From Nilaparvata lugens (lineage: Eukaryota > Arthropoda > Insecta > Hemiptera > Delphacidae), in NCBI RefSeq assembly GCF_014356525.2, contig NC_052507.1:7209974-7273973 (forward strand): a stretch of DNA of 64,000 nucleotides, given 5' to 3'. The position numbers and the translations under genes are program-made. The notes below the pieces were generated by a model. The model worked only from the letters and a program-made list of their open reading frames with translations, made no database searches and was not told the DNA's origin. Positions 45,279 through 55,738 of this stretch are shown here, in pieces (the stretch's first letter is position 1; every line of letters starts with the position of its first letter).

Positions 45279-45756
45279 ATCATTTTTATCACTCTATTTT
45301 TTCTCTCTCAGACTCTTTCTCATTCTCTCACTCGGTCACTCTGTTTTTCCTTCAACTCAATCTGTCTCTCACTCTCTCTCACACTCAATCTGTCTCTCTG
45401 TCTCAATCTATCTCTCACTCAATCTGTATATCCCTCTCTCTTTCTCTGTGTCTCTTGAATAAATATCAAATATCTCCCTATTTCTCTCTCTTTCTACTTA
45501 CCTCCCTGTCACCCATCCTCTGTCACTCAATCTCTATCTCCCTTATCGACAATTTCTACCTGAATAGAAGCTTTACTACTCAATACAGTATCGTCCATTA
45601 AGCAATTAGCTATCAAAATAGCAGATTGTTCTGAGCTATCACAGATCTCCTGATGTTTTGTTTTATTTCTATTCAGATTCGACTGCAAATACTGGATGGA
45701 CTATCTCAGTTCAGAGAAGAGCTCAGCTGTTTTGCATGATCATCTACGATATTGGC
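45279..45756. other. Pyrimidine tract then unassigned sequence
   Basis: 45285-45545 is CTCTCT-rich; the rest has no recognised feature. Confidence 0.5.
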
Positions 45757-45960
45757 ATAGCCAGCTCTAATACAAGGCCCCGGCCCACGATATTGCAACG
45801 TCGCAGTGTAGGCCAGAATCTAATACATGATTGGTGAAAAAGATCAGCAGGTATTTTTTTAAATGTTTTTTTACCAATCATGTATTAGATTCTTAGCCTA
45901 CACTGCGACGTTGCAATATCGTAGGCCGGGGCCTTGTATTAGAGGTGGCTATGATATTGG
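45748..45960. mobile_element. Hairpin MITE with GATATTGG duplication
   Basis: The body is about 45757-45952. Arms of about 80 bp (ATAGCCA, then CTCTAATACAAGGCCCCGGCC type) are nearly perfect complements around a loop of about 36 bp. GATATTGG at 45748-45755 and 45953-45960 is an 8-bp duplication, as in hAT elements. No coding capacity. Confidence 0.8.
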
Positions 45961-46539
45961 TCGAATATCAACCTACTCTATTACATGGTACGCCATAGTG
46001 GAGTAGGTCAATTTCCACACAGAAAAAAACTAAACAAATAGAGGACACATTATAAGAATTTTTTGTAACTAACTATTGTATGTAATTGTAATTTATCTAA
46101 TATTATGTGTAATTGATGTTGTAGTTTTAGTTTGTATGTAATTGTAATTTATCTAATATTTTGTGTAATTGATGTTTTAGTTTTAGTTTTTATGGAAAAT
46201 AAACATTAATTAATTAATTTAATTATTTGTTCATTTATATCATTCAAATGGAAGCCAGTAGCAGAGATTTAACTTGGGGAAGATTAACTAAGGTTAAGAT
46301 TAACTTGGAGATTTAACTGAAGGAAGATCTAACTTCTAAAGGTAGTACTAACTTCTCTCTGCCAGTAGCTTCTTTCTCATAGTATAGAAAATGATAAAAT
46401 AGGAGAGTACTCCATTTGAAACTGATGAAGCTGTCTGGAGCAAACAATAATATTGCAGAGAAGGTGGTTGTTTACTATGCACATTCTTGCTAATTAATGA
46501 ATTTCTTGTCATACTTACTAAATTGCAGATGTTTTCCAT
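45961..46539. repeat. 60-bp tandem duplication and LINE-like AATT tail, then unassigned
   Basis: 46077-46195 is two copies of a block with TGTATGTAATTGTAATTTAT, followed by AATAAACATTAATTAATTAA. It looks like a LINE 3' end with a four-base tail. 46250-46539 is unassigned. Confidence 0.5.
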
Positions 46540-47095
46540 GCATTAAATCAAGCCGGTAAACAGCTGTTTACAGAACAAGAAAACATGTGATTTTCATTAC
46601 AGCATACTATACTGTAAAGAGATCATATTTTCTCTTTACAGTCGAGTATGTTAGGACTCTACTGATGTTGATGGGCACTGCGCCCATAGGTAGACTCAGG
46701 ACGTTAGGACTCAGTAGAGTCCTAATAACATCTGAGTGATCAAAATACTAACTCAAATAATCAAAGAACTCATCTAAGGAGTTTCAAGTTATAAGAATTC
46801 ATCTGAAATCCTATAATTTAGGCCTTTATTATTTTATTTGTGCTCGAAGGGTCTGTCTGTTATGAACTAGGCGCTACAGGCTAGGTCATGTTTATAGAAT
46901 GCAGTAGCTCGAGCAGCAGCAGGTAATGGTTTCTTAGCAATATTATTCTTTCTCAGATGAGTATGACAAAAAATATTGTACGTAACTTGTACGGTAACGT
47001 ATTTACCGCATTCGTATTATAATTCTGACCTCAACTCGGGCAGAAACAATCATACTCATGAGGTGGATTATCGGTACCGGACTTGTTATGTAAAG
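46540..47095 (-). repeat. Interspersed repeat family C, copy 2
   Basis: Reverse of 17341-17870. Contains the 16-base palindrome GTAAACAGCTGTTTAC (46556-46571), a GTTAGGACTC direct repeat and the CGGTAA palindromic end. Non-coding. Confidence 0.65.
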
Positions 47096-47600
47096 TACTA
47101 ATAAATTATTTTCAATATGAACATACACGTAATTTCCGTGATGGGCAGTTGGAAAGAAGTGTGAGAAGACCACAAAACGATGGATTTTTGATGTCGAAAC
47201 AGACAAATTGCTTATAACATAATGCTTGTGAACATACTTCAAACAAGAATCAACTTGATTCATTCCAAAATCATACATATTTCAGGACACAAGGAACTTA
47301 ATCACATTATTGTCATCCCATAAAATGCATCATATTATACTTGGAATGTTTTCCTTCAAAACAACACTAAAACCAGCATTGTACCTTGTTTAAAGAGATT
47401 CATATGAATATTTTCAACGTTATTAAGTTCTTTTTGAATCACCCGGTAGTATGCGGTACCTATATACTAAGCAGTACATACATGCACGAACAATAAATTG
47501 TTATAATAATATAACTAAAAATTCTATCGCACCATAAATAGGGCATTAGAGTATAGAGAAAATAAAAATCTCAGTACCCTTTTTTTAAAATATTTAATCA
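47096..47600. other. Decayed LINE tail and unassigned sequence
   Basis: 47150-47235 resembles the 41720-41820 LINE tail at low similarity. 47440-47455 reads CACCCGGTA, near the TACAGGGTGT-type terminus. Nothing else recognised. Confidence 0.35.
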
Positions 47601-47795
47601 CAACATGTTTCGGACATTGATGCCATTTTCAAGTGATATGAAGTAAATAAATAAATACTACTGGAAGATTCTTATTTTTATCATGTTAGTGTATTCATAT
47701 GTTTTTATGAACAAAGACTGTGAATTTTGGGTTTAAATTCACATGATTCTATCAATAATGGGGTTATTGGTGTCTAATTTGATTAAGTTTATTAT

Positions 47796-48119
47796 TTATC
47801 TGTTTAATTTTGCTGCTTTATAAATATGATATTCTTCTTTGACATTCAGTCTTCGACTTTTATTACCATAATTAAGTATTTTCATATTGGAATTTATATC
47901 TGTAAAATTATGGCCTGAATCTATCAAGTGTTCAGCAAATGCCGACTTTTGTGTATAATTTTTAGATTTTAGTGCTTGGATATGTTCTCGAAACCTGATA
48001 TGGAAATTTCTACCCGTTTGTCCGATATAGAATTTGTCGAAATCACTACATTTAAGTTCATAGATTCCAGGTTTTTTAAACTTATCTTGCTGTACATTTA
48101 AATTTGATTTCTTTTTATC
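47796..48119 (-). pseudogene. PLE GIY-YIG endonuclease domain, open frame
   Basis: 107 sense codons then a stop, with no internal stop. GIYELKC and FYIGQTGRNFHIRFREH give the GIY...YIG core with the conserved Arg; SAFAEHLIDSGHNF gives the later His/Glu region. It lacks its own ATG and should continue from the frame at 48418-48098, from which it is offset by a frameshift near 48110. The enzyme would nick DNA for element insertion. Confidence 0.85.
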
Positions 48120-48418
48120 AGTTCGAATGCATTATTTGTTGTCCTATAACCTAGAATGAATTTATTTTTTGTATAGGTTTTTCTCATAGCTTTATTAAAT
48201 ATTGTGTTATATGGAACACAAATATATTCTTTATTTTTTCCTACATTTCCTTGATTATTTTGAGTTCTATTCTGTATTAATTTTTCTTTTTGTTTGTAAA
48301 TCATTCTATCAATAGTTTTGGTATTATATCCATTTGTTATTGCCATATATTTTATCATTTTCTTCTCTTTTCTGTAATTATTTTTCGACATAGGAATATT
48401 TATTAGCCTGTATATCAT
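48098..48418 (-). pseudogene. PLE linker between RT and GIY-YIG
   Basis: 106-codon frame with RLINIPMSKNNYRKE and YICVPYN, matching the conserved inter-domain region of Penelope-like polymerases. It ends about 20 bases inside the GIY-YIG block in a different frame. Confidence 0.75.
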
Positions 48419-48510
48419 TGAATTGAAAGTTTAAATTTTTTGTTGCCAAGGATGATTTGAATCTCTAGGAATTATACAATCTGTATGTGTGGATTTCTAT
48501 AAATAGGTCA

Positions 48511-48966
48511 TTAGCTATGAGAAACTGTTTTAAAATGTGAGATAAACCCAGTTCAGCTGGGAAATCGAAATAAAATTCGGAAGTAGGATAGTTGAGTTTA
48601 GTCGGAAAGTCAATATCGCTATTTGCAGTCTCTTATTTGGAGTTGTTTGCGGGTAATAAATTATGATTCGACGCTCAACTCTTGGCCTCATTCCAGTATC
48701 TGTGTAATGAAATAGAAAGATATCTAGATTCTACCGTCAGATTGTCATCGGATGACAATTCGACGCCTGACGCCATTAAATCGCTTGACGCTCCTGTGTG
48801 AAATGGATTGAAAACAAATAATATTCAGCTCACTTCGATAAATGGCGCTTGCTCTTCCATTTTCTCTCTCGTCGTGCTTTCTCATTGTCAATGTGACACC
48901 ATCTCTCACTCGTTCTCTCTTCTTCCATCGCTCTCTTTCTCTTTCTGTCTCTGAATCCGGAGATCT
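48511..48966. other. Unassigned; moderate GC patch at 48725-48800
   Basis: An open minus-strand stretch near 48640-48520 cannot be assigned with confidence to the PLE. CTCTCT-rich from 48860. No gene seen. Confidence 0.35.
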
Positions 48967-49257
48967 TTGGTAGAGAGTTAGTGGGAAGGATATTTTTAAT
49001 ATTCTTTCCGAAGAATGGACATTGATATGTCCAAAGCTCCGCCAATTTATGTAGATGCATAATAATTATTATCTATAATTATTATATTACAAATTGCTTT
49101 TTCATATCATATACAGTTCAATAATTATTTTCTTAGTCTATATTATGTAGATTCATCTATATTTTTGCTGTATTGTAAGCTATTGCATATAAGTGTATAA
49201 GTCAGTATATATTGTAGTCTACATGAATAAAGTACTCAATCAATCAATCAATCCGTT
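48967..49257 (+). mobile_element. Short LINE tail element, copy 3
   Basis: Starts TTGGTAGAGAGTTAGTGGG after CTGAATCCGGAGATC and ends AATAAAGTACTCAATCAATC. The two 3'-domain hairpins are present. Same 5' edge as the copies at 35332 and 44993. No clear target duplication. Confidence 0.75.
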
Positions 49258-49536
49258 CAAACACCGATAATTTGAGTAGTAGACCTACATAAAGACCGAC
49301 ATGAGTATTTTTCTTTAGTAGATCTGAAGGTAATATTGCGGTAGTTACCTTCCCATGCTGAAAAATAATATCATATATATTGTTCAACAACAGATTTGAT
49401 AAAAATCAAGATCCCAGTTTCAGCTGTTAGACTATCATCAATCTTTGTTATAAAACTAACGTGAAGAGCAGCAGTATTCATATTATTGGCCCGAGCACCG
49501 AAATAGGTGAACGTCTGTCACTGACCTAGACAAAAA
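49258..49536. other. Unassigned; end 49486-49530 mirrors 50395-50440
   Basis: The reverse complement of 49495-49530 (TTGTCTAGGTCAGTGAC) resembles 50397-50420, so the Helentron-like copy 3 may lie inside a larger inverted-ended element. Confidence 0.35.
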
Positions 49537-50181
49537 TCTGGTGTGGCGCACTCACACAACTTTCCTTGCCGTTATGAAAATTGATCACCTGACGCTAGTG
49601 TTCCCGCGCATCTCAAGTCAAAGATTTGACCCAGCTGGTGACAGGGCAATAACGCTGGACACACACATGAGGTCTGCTATCTATTCATAGTGAATGATTT
49701 AATAGAATCAACAATAATTTGCAATTGAATAATCACATTTCCTCGAATTTAAAGCTTATTATCAATTTTAGGTGAAAATGTTACTGAACATTGATTGTAG
49801 AGATTTTCATGTTCCATCTACTCCACTTGATTTTTTTTTGTTTCAATTGTAACTGAAGCCTGATAATTGGGAATCTATCTACATTGATGGGGCGGAGCTC
49901 CTGAAATTTTTACAGATATGGGACTTGTGACATTGTTGATAGAGCTTATCGATGACTATTTTAGGTATGAATTTGATCAAAATCGTTGGAGCCGTTTCCG
50001 AGAAAATCACGAAAAACCCTGTTTTTGACAACATTTTCGCCATTTTAGCCGCCATCTTGAATTGCATTTGATCGAAATTGTTCGTGTCGGATCCTTATAG
50101 TGAAAGGACCTCAAGTTCCAAGTTTCAAGTAATTTTGTTAATTGGGAGATGAGATATCGTGTACACAGACGCACATACACT

Positions 50182-50226
<45 letters not shown>

Positions 50227-50369
50227 ACACACACAGACCAATACCCAACAACAAGTTTTTTGGACTCAGGGGACCTTGAAACGTATAGAAATTTAGAAAT
50301 TGGGGTATCCTTATTTTTTCCGGAAAGCAATACTTTCCTTACCTATGGTAATAGGGAAAGGAATGTAAA
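49537..50369 (+). mobile_element. Helentron-like (HINE/DINE-1-type) element, copy 3
   Basis: A|TCTGGTGTGGCGCACTCAC at 49537. Core and (AC)n (50184-50235) as in copy 2. The 3' stem-loop region ends near 50369 with AATAGGGAAAGGAATGTA, a slightly mutated version of the family terminus. Confidence 0.6.
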
Positions 50370-50384
50370 ATGAACCGCAAATGT

Positions 50385-50530
50385 GGGAGGGGCTTGTCTA
50401 GGTCAATAGCAGCCGTTCACCTTCATAGGTCACGGCTTCCACCAATAACGGTGCTCCGGCGTTAGTATTAATACTGTCGATCTTTTACTTCAGTTGTAGT
50501 TTACCAGAGATACATGAGTTTATGGTGTGA
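50385..50530 (+). repeat. Interspersed repeat shared with 63055-63200
   Basis: Both copies contain GGGGCTTGTCYAGG, GTTCACCTTSATAGGTCACG and CTTCCACCAATA in the same order, then TTTAGTTTACCAG. Unknown class. Confidence 0.6.
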
Positions 50531-51385
50531 AAACCGGAACCAGTAACTGGATTATTTTATTAAGTTTGTGGTTTGACGATGTCTGGTGTGTTTTATTCAA
50601 TCGAATTATTGTGACTGGAATTACTTTATACATCATTCTATCAATGATTATTCTTCTGTCCGTTAGAAAAATTCATTGAATAGTGATATTTATTGCCAGA
50701 TATAATAAATACTATGTATACTTTAAATACTGTAAGTGCATCAACCAGCATATTTCATAATTTAATTTATTTAGTCAATCATTAAGAATCTACATACAGT
50801 AATTATAATGGAATCCAATTTGATACGAGTTTTCTCTTTTTATATTTTTCTCTCAAGTAAGTGTATTCACCAGCATATTTCATAATCTAAATAAAGTAAT
50901 TATAATGGAATCCAATCTGATACGATCTTTCTCTTTTTATCTCACTCACTCGTTCTCTTTAAATCTCATGCAAATCTCAATCATTCAAAATTTCTCCATT
51001 TGAATTTTTATACAATCTCTCTTTTCCTCCTACTTCCTCTCTCTTACTTTCTCACTGACTCTCTTTTTCTCTCTCATTTTCTCTCCCATTTGATCACTCT
51101 TGCGAACAACATTTCACTCTTTTTCTATGAAAACTGTATCATCCGTAGCCACTGTGATCATAATGGCATTGATTATTAACTAGTCACCGAAAACGTTAGC
51201 CTGTTTTTCAACATTATTTCTTCAATCGCCATCGATTTTGCATCAATTCTGCTGTCTAAATGACAGCTGAAAATACTGACGTAAAAATCCGCAGAAAAGC
51301 GACTGTCAGTTGAGAGAAATCAGTCGACCACTCAATTTTATTCCCGATCATTTCCCGGGAAAACTGTCATTTAGGAAACTGATCA
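50531..51385. other. Unassigned; short direct duplication at 50735-50935
   Basis: CAGCATATTTCATAATYTAA and AGTAATTATAATGGAATCCA occur twice. 51130-51360 looks single-copy. No gene identified. Confidence 0.4.
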
Positions 51386-51720
51386 ATTTCCATGAAAGGA
51401 TCCTTCAAGTTCAGTTATCAGATTGAAACAAGATCGTGAAAAGTTTGTCATTTCTATTAGAATGATACGGAAAATGTATTTATTTATAAGATTATGGCTT
51501 ATGTAGGACAGTTTTCATAGATACATATTTAGGACATTTAGGACGGAAAATGTATTTATTTATAAGATTATGGCTTATGTAGGACAGTTTTCATAGATAC
51601 ATTTCCATGGATGAAGGATCCTTCAAATTGAGCTTTTAGATTGATACAAGATGTGGAAAGTTTGTCTTTCCCATTAGAATGATATGGGAAATGTATATTT
51701 TATTTATGAGATTATGGAAC
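51386..51720. repeat. Nested direct duplication
   Basis: A 74-bp segment with TAAGATTATGGCTTATGTAG is repeated exactly (about 51472 and 51546). A wider diverged duplication links TTTCCATGAAAGGATCC (51389) with TTTCCATGGATGAAGGATCC (51602). Confidence 0.75.
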
Positions 51721-52182
51721 GTGTTGGACAGTTTCTCAGGTTGGGTTTTAGGACACTCATGGAGTCTAATGACCATTAACTTGAGGAGTTGAATGATTTA
51801 TTTAATAAGGATATCTATAATTGAATCCACTTCAAACTTTTCGCACTCCTCAGAAAAACTGGAATGTTAGATTCACCATATAAACAATGCTGATAATCTT
51901 TAATACCTCAATTTAATACTTTATTACTTATAAATTTAATACTTTATGTATTTATTACTCAATTAATTAATAGAGTATTAAATTCCAATATTAATTCCAA
52001 AAAACAGTTAATATTTATTTGGAGTAAACAAAAAATAAAACCAGTTAATATTTAATTCCAATTTTATACTCTATATTAAATAATATTACATTAATACCTC
52101 AATAGCACCTCCTTTGCTGCAGAGAAAATTTCTCACTGAATCCTATACTATTAAACGAGCAACTTCTGTTTATAATTATGTT
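51721..52182. other. Unassigned AT-rich sequence
   Basis: Runs of TTAATA/ATTTAATACTT. No feature named. Confidence 0.35.
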
Positions 52183-52385
52183 TAGTTGTTTAGATGTTTA
52201 GATGTTTAGATGTTTAGATGTTTAGATGATAGATGTTTAGATGTTTAGATTTTTAGATGTTTAGATGTTTAGATGTTTAGATGTTCAGATGTTCAGATGT
52301 TTAGATGTTTATATGTTTAGATATTTATATGTTTAGATATTTAGATGTTTACATGTTTAGATGTTTAGATGTTTATATGTTTGTA
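52183..52385. repeat. 8-bp microsatellite (GATGTTTA)n
   Basis: About 25 units with scattered substitutions (GATGTTCA, TATGTTTA). It does not match the insect telomere unit TTAGG. Confidence 0.95.
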
Positions 52386-52985
52386 TTTCACCGGATCTCG
52401 AAAACAAAATTCAGAACATAGTAGGTTTATAATTATAAAGATTCGATTGCACTAGGTCTCATCCCTGAGAAAACTCGCTGAAGGACATTAAAAGGATAAT
52501 TATTATTCATACTTGGAAAAACAGATGATAATAATTATTTCGTCCTCTGTTGGTGATGGAAGTGAGTGAGCGAGTTCATGTGTGTGGGACTGTGTCAAAA
52601 TTATGACTCAGCTGTTGATCTTTTGTAATCATTCAATCAGGTACTTAGTGCCGGTTGCGAAAAGCAGGGTTACTTTTAATCCTGATTAATTCCAGTAAAA
52701 TCCATCTTTTTGGAATTCTCTTTTCTGATTTGGTTCACATGATCCAGTTAATCAGGATCAAAATTAAACCGGCTTTCGTGCAATTTGTGAGGGAAATTTT
52801 TGCATTCCTCTGGGAATTAATCTCAATTTACTGTGATTAGATAGAGCATTTCTGTATAAATGTTATGATAATTTCTTCTTTCGTAATAAATTTTTCATGC
52901 TTTTGTACTCCAGAGCGAAGCTCGGTCCCCGATATTACATAAAATAGGTACACTACTTTCTCATACATTCGATCATTAAAAATAA
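52386..52985. mobile_element. Small TIR MITE (about 52648-52784) in unassigned sequence
   Basis: The ends GTGCCGGTTGCGAAAAGC and AACCGGCTTTCGTGC are inverted. Inside, TTTTAATCCTGATTAA pairs with TTAATCAGGATCAAAAT. A related 101-bp copy is at 62564-62664. Flanking DNA is unassigned. Confidence 0.6.
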
Positions 52986-52989
52986 ACTA

Positions 52990-53852
52990 CTTGGTTTCAT
53001 GCTGGATTCTAAACTATTATGGGAACATCATGTTGAAATGATTTGCTCTAAGCTAAGCAGAAATATATTTCTATTGAGGAGACTAAAATGTGAGTTGCCT
53101 GATAATTATGTTAAACAAGCTTATTATGCTTTTTTCCATTCAATCCTGTCTTATGGTATCAGGTTATGGGGCCATTCCTCAGGTGTAAAAAAATATTAGT
53201 TCTACAGAAGAAAGCAGTCAGAATAATAAGCAATGCAGATTACCTAGATCATTGTAAACCTCTATTCAAAGAAAATTCAATATCAACAGTCTTCAATGAA
53301 TTTTTGTATCAGTGCTTGAAAGAGATAAAATTGAGGGAAAATGTATTGACGGTTGCCAGTGATATTCACAATTATCCGACTAGGGCCAGTGGAGATCTTC
53401 ACGTACCTAGGTGCAGACTCAGCAAATCTCTTTCGAGTTTTCTAATAGTAGGGATAAAAGTTTTCAACCTTTTACCAGCCTCCTCCCGTACCCTTCCCCT
53501 GCCTGCATTCCTCAGACATTTAAGAAAATGGCTCATAGAAAATCCATTTCTACTCTTTAGAGGAATTCAGGACAGGGGTAGGTAGGATAAATTTATTAAT
53601 GTCAACTTTTACATGAAATAGTTAATTATAACGTAGCCCTATTATGGGTGAACTATTGAATGCTATTAATTGATATTGTTGTCTTTACTCATTTTTTAAT
53701 ATTGATTTTATTATGTATCGTAATTTTATAAAATATCTTGTGACGTAGCCTTATGTACTACCATAGAGAAACAATAGCATAGAAACTTACGCTATTGTTT
53801 CTCTATGGTACTACTTTATCGCCAGGCTAAATAAATTGATTGATTGATCTAT
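52990..53852 (+). mobile_element. LINE 3' fragment with (TTGA)n tail
   Basis: Frames 52999-53199 and 53166-53585 give the post-RT part of a Jockey/RTE-like ORF2 (YAFFHSILSYGIRLWGHSS, QKKAVRIISNADYLDHC, FNLLPASSRTL) to its natural end, with one frameshift near 53190. The 3' UTR follows and ends AAATAAATTGATTGATTGAT at about 53849. It carries the 46-bp P-like element. RT catalytic motifs are missing (5' truncation). Confidence 0.85.
53755..53814. mobile_element. 46-bp P-like element with 7-bp duplication
   Basis: The body 53762-53807 is two inverted copies of CATAGAGAAACAATAGC separated by 12 bases. GTACTAC is present at 53755-53761 and 53808-53814. The right arm extends for 23 bases in agreement with the 275-bp MITE at 600-874. 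It sits in the LINE 3' UTR, whose sequence is otherwise continuous. Confidence 0.85.
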
Positions 53853-54870
53853 ACAAGGATTTCAATGATCACCAGAACATTTTGAACTACTAAAACCATC
53901 TAAAATTGCAATACAACTATAGCCTTGTTTTCAAATTCCATAGCCCGAAATTCATTATCAATCAAAATACAAATGAATTATACTTGATTTAGTAACGATA
54001 CTCCAATCATCTCCAAAAGCAACTAAGATTATGGTCCTCAGTAGTCCGGGAACATTATCTTCCCCCTTGAATAACTTAAGATAACAATAGTTACAAAATA
54101 GTTCCAGATAATAAAATCCCAGAGATGCATTTCTTAGGTGCATTAGAAAGTTATTCAACCCAAATTTTTTCAGTAAAATTCTTATGCAAATTATGAAACC
54201 ACTCCGTGAAAGAATGACTAGCTTTACGACGCAGCGTTTAAAAGTTTATGAGATGTTGTTGAAGTGGTGGGCTAATAATAATTATGAACCGCCTTATAAA
54301 ACCATCAAATTTGAACGTCTTCATAAAAGTATATAAAACGAGGAAATCGTCGCCTATAAAACTGGCCATTAAGTGGGGGGAAATATGATGGAAACTGTGA
54401 GTGGTAATTTGAATGTTTTTAAAGTCACTCCATCGCCGCCCCAATCGTTAACTTAAGGGTCAGTATCTTTGAGAATCTACAGAAGGGATACGACTTAATT
54501 TTCCAGAGATAGCTATCACTTTTTTTACTTGATCTTCAGGGGAGGGCGTCTGCCTTTTATGTGTGTCTTCTTGCTCGGTTGGTAGCTGATTAGATTAGGT
54601 TGGCTGCCTGGATCTTGTGCCACTTCTTTCTCAACCAATTCGAGAGGATTTACGGCTTGTGAGGGGGAGAAAGGGTGCCGAGTTAGAAGGAGGAAGAGAG
54701 GACGTTAAAAGAGGTGAAAGAAGCGGAAAAGAATAAGAAAAAGGAGAAGGAAAAGGAGTTGAGGGAAAAAGTCGAAAAATGAGATGGTGGAGAAGGATGA
54801 GGAGGAGTGGAAGAGAAACAACAAAATGAAGAATTTTCAAATTTTTTAATCTGAGATTTTTGAATTAAAA
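53853..54870. other. Unassigned; purine-rich at 54650-54800
   Basis: Short frames without recognised domains and a GGAGAAGG-rich patch. Nothing else supported. Confidence 0.4.
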
Positions 54871-55040
54871 TGGAAATTATGTTTATTCTTCTTCTTAAGA
54901 AATACTAACAATACAGAATATACATAGACAAAACTTGAAGAAGGTTCCTCACATGGGAAAAAGCCTGTGTGCGAGGAACGAGTTCTCTACATTGACATAT
55001 ACTTAAATATACAATGATAGATATGACAATGATACAATAC
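54871..55040 (-). repeat. LINE-like 3' terminal stem-loop
   Basis: The minus strand reads CCTCGCACACAGGCTTTTTC then CCCATGTGAGG, a stem-loop of the type seen in LINE 3' UTRs, followed by an AT-rich tail. No coding part remains. Confidence 0.4.
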
Positions 55041-55738
55041 AATTGAAAAACAAAACAATTCAACCAGTAATAAGCATTAAACAATAACGTATTATCAAAA
55101 CAAAAGAAATTTCATTTCTTTTCCAAGAACTGAAGTCGAATAGTTGTTCTGCTAAATTATAAAACAGTGTTCAATAATATATAAATAAATAATTTATTTC
55201 CATCATAAAATTCACTTGACATTCATTTTTAAGAATTGGAAATTATAAGACCACTTTGACAAGTTGTGTGGTCATTGTTAGTTATGTATTTAATTGTAAT
55301 TACTAAATTGTTAAGAAATAGATTAATAAAAAATGTATCTCCAGAATAAGAGTTCGAAAGTTATTGTAGAACATACAAACAAACATCTCAGCCTCGAATG
55401 AAAAGTAGGAACTTACCAACTTTTTTCAATTCGAGAGGTGAATTGAATCTGTTCATTCATCAGGAAGAGGAGTATTAAAAGAAATGCTTTTATCAGAGAC
55501 CAAGAGTGAATCAAATATCAGATTGAGAGAAATATCTTTCAGGAGTCCCAGAGCGGCAATACTATCAAAGAAAATGGAAAAAAATGTTCCAGTATTCAAT
55601 TTTCTCAACCGTTCACACGAGCGTTCGCAATAATTAACGGCCGACTCTTTCCCGCGCCATTGTAATTAAATGAGGTGGTCGGTCACATGACGCACTAACG
55701 CGTCGCGTTTTCCTCGTCTCCTCCTTTTTTATTGTCTC
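55041..55738. other. Unassigned sequence
   Basis: AT-rich, with a CpG-bearing patch at 55620-55710 (CACATGACGCACTAACGCG). No feature recognised. Confidence 0.35.

Larger units (their letters stand above)
47600..48510 (-). mobile_element. Penelope-like element, 3' half
   Basis: Minus strand, in order: a relic of the RT end (CIIPRDSNHPWQQK near 48480-48430), the linker frame 48418-48098, the GIY-YIG endonuclease 48119-47796, then a 3' region with TGGCATCAATGTCCGAAACA near 47606-47625, a known Penelope-type terminal motif. The RT palm is absent. Class: PLE with GIY-YIG, acting in target-primed reverse transcription. Confidence 0.85.

Noticed and set aside
48520..48640. Extension of the Penelope RT upstream of 48510
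   Set aside because: The open minus-strand stretch does not show RT motifs that I can recognise, so the PLE boundary was kept near 48510.
52183..52385. Telomere-like repeat
   Set aside because: The unit is GATGTTTA, not TTAGG, and it is embedded in ordinary sequence.
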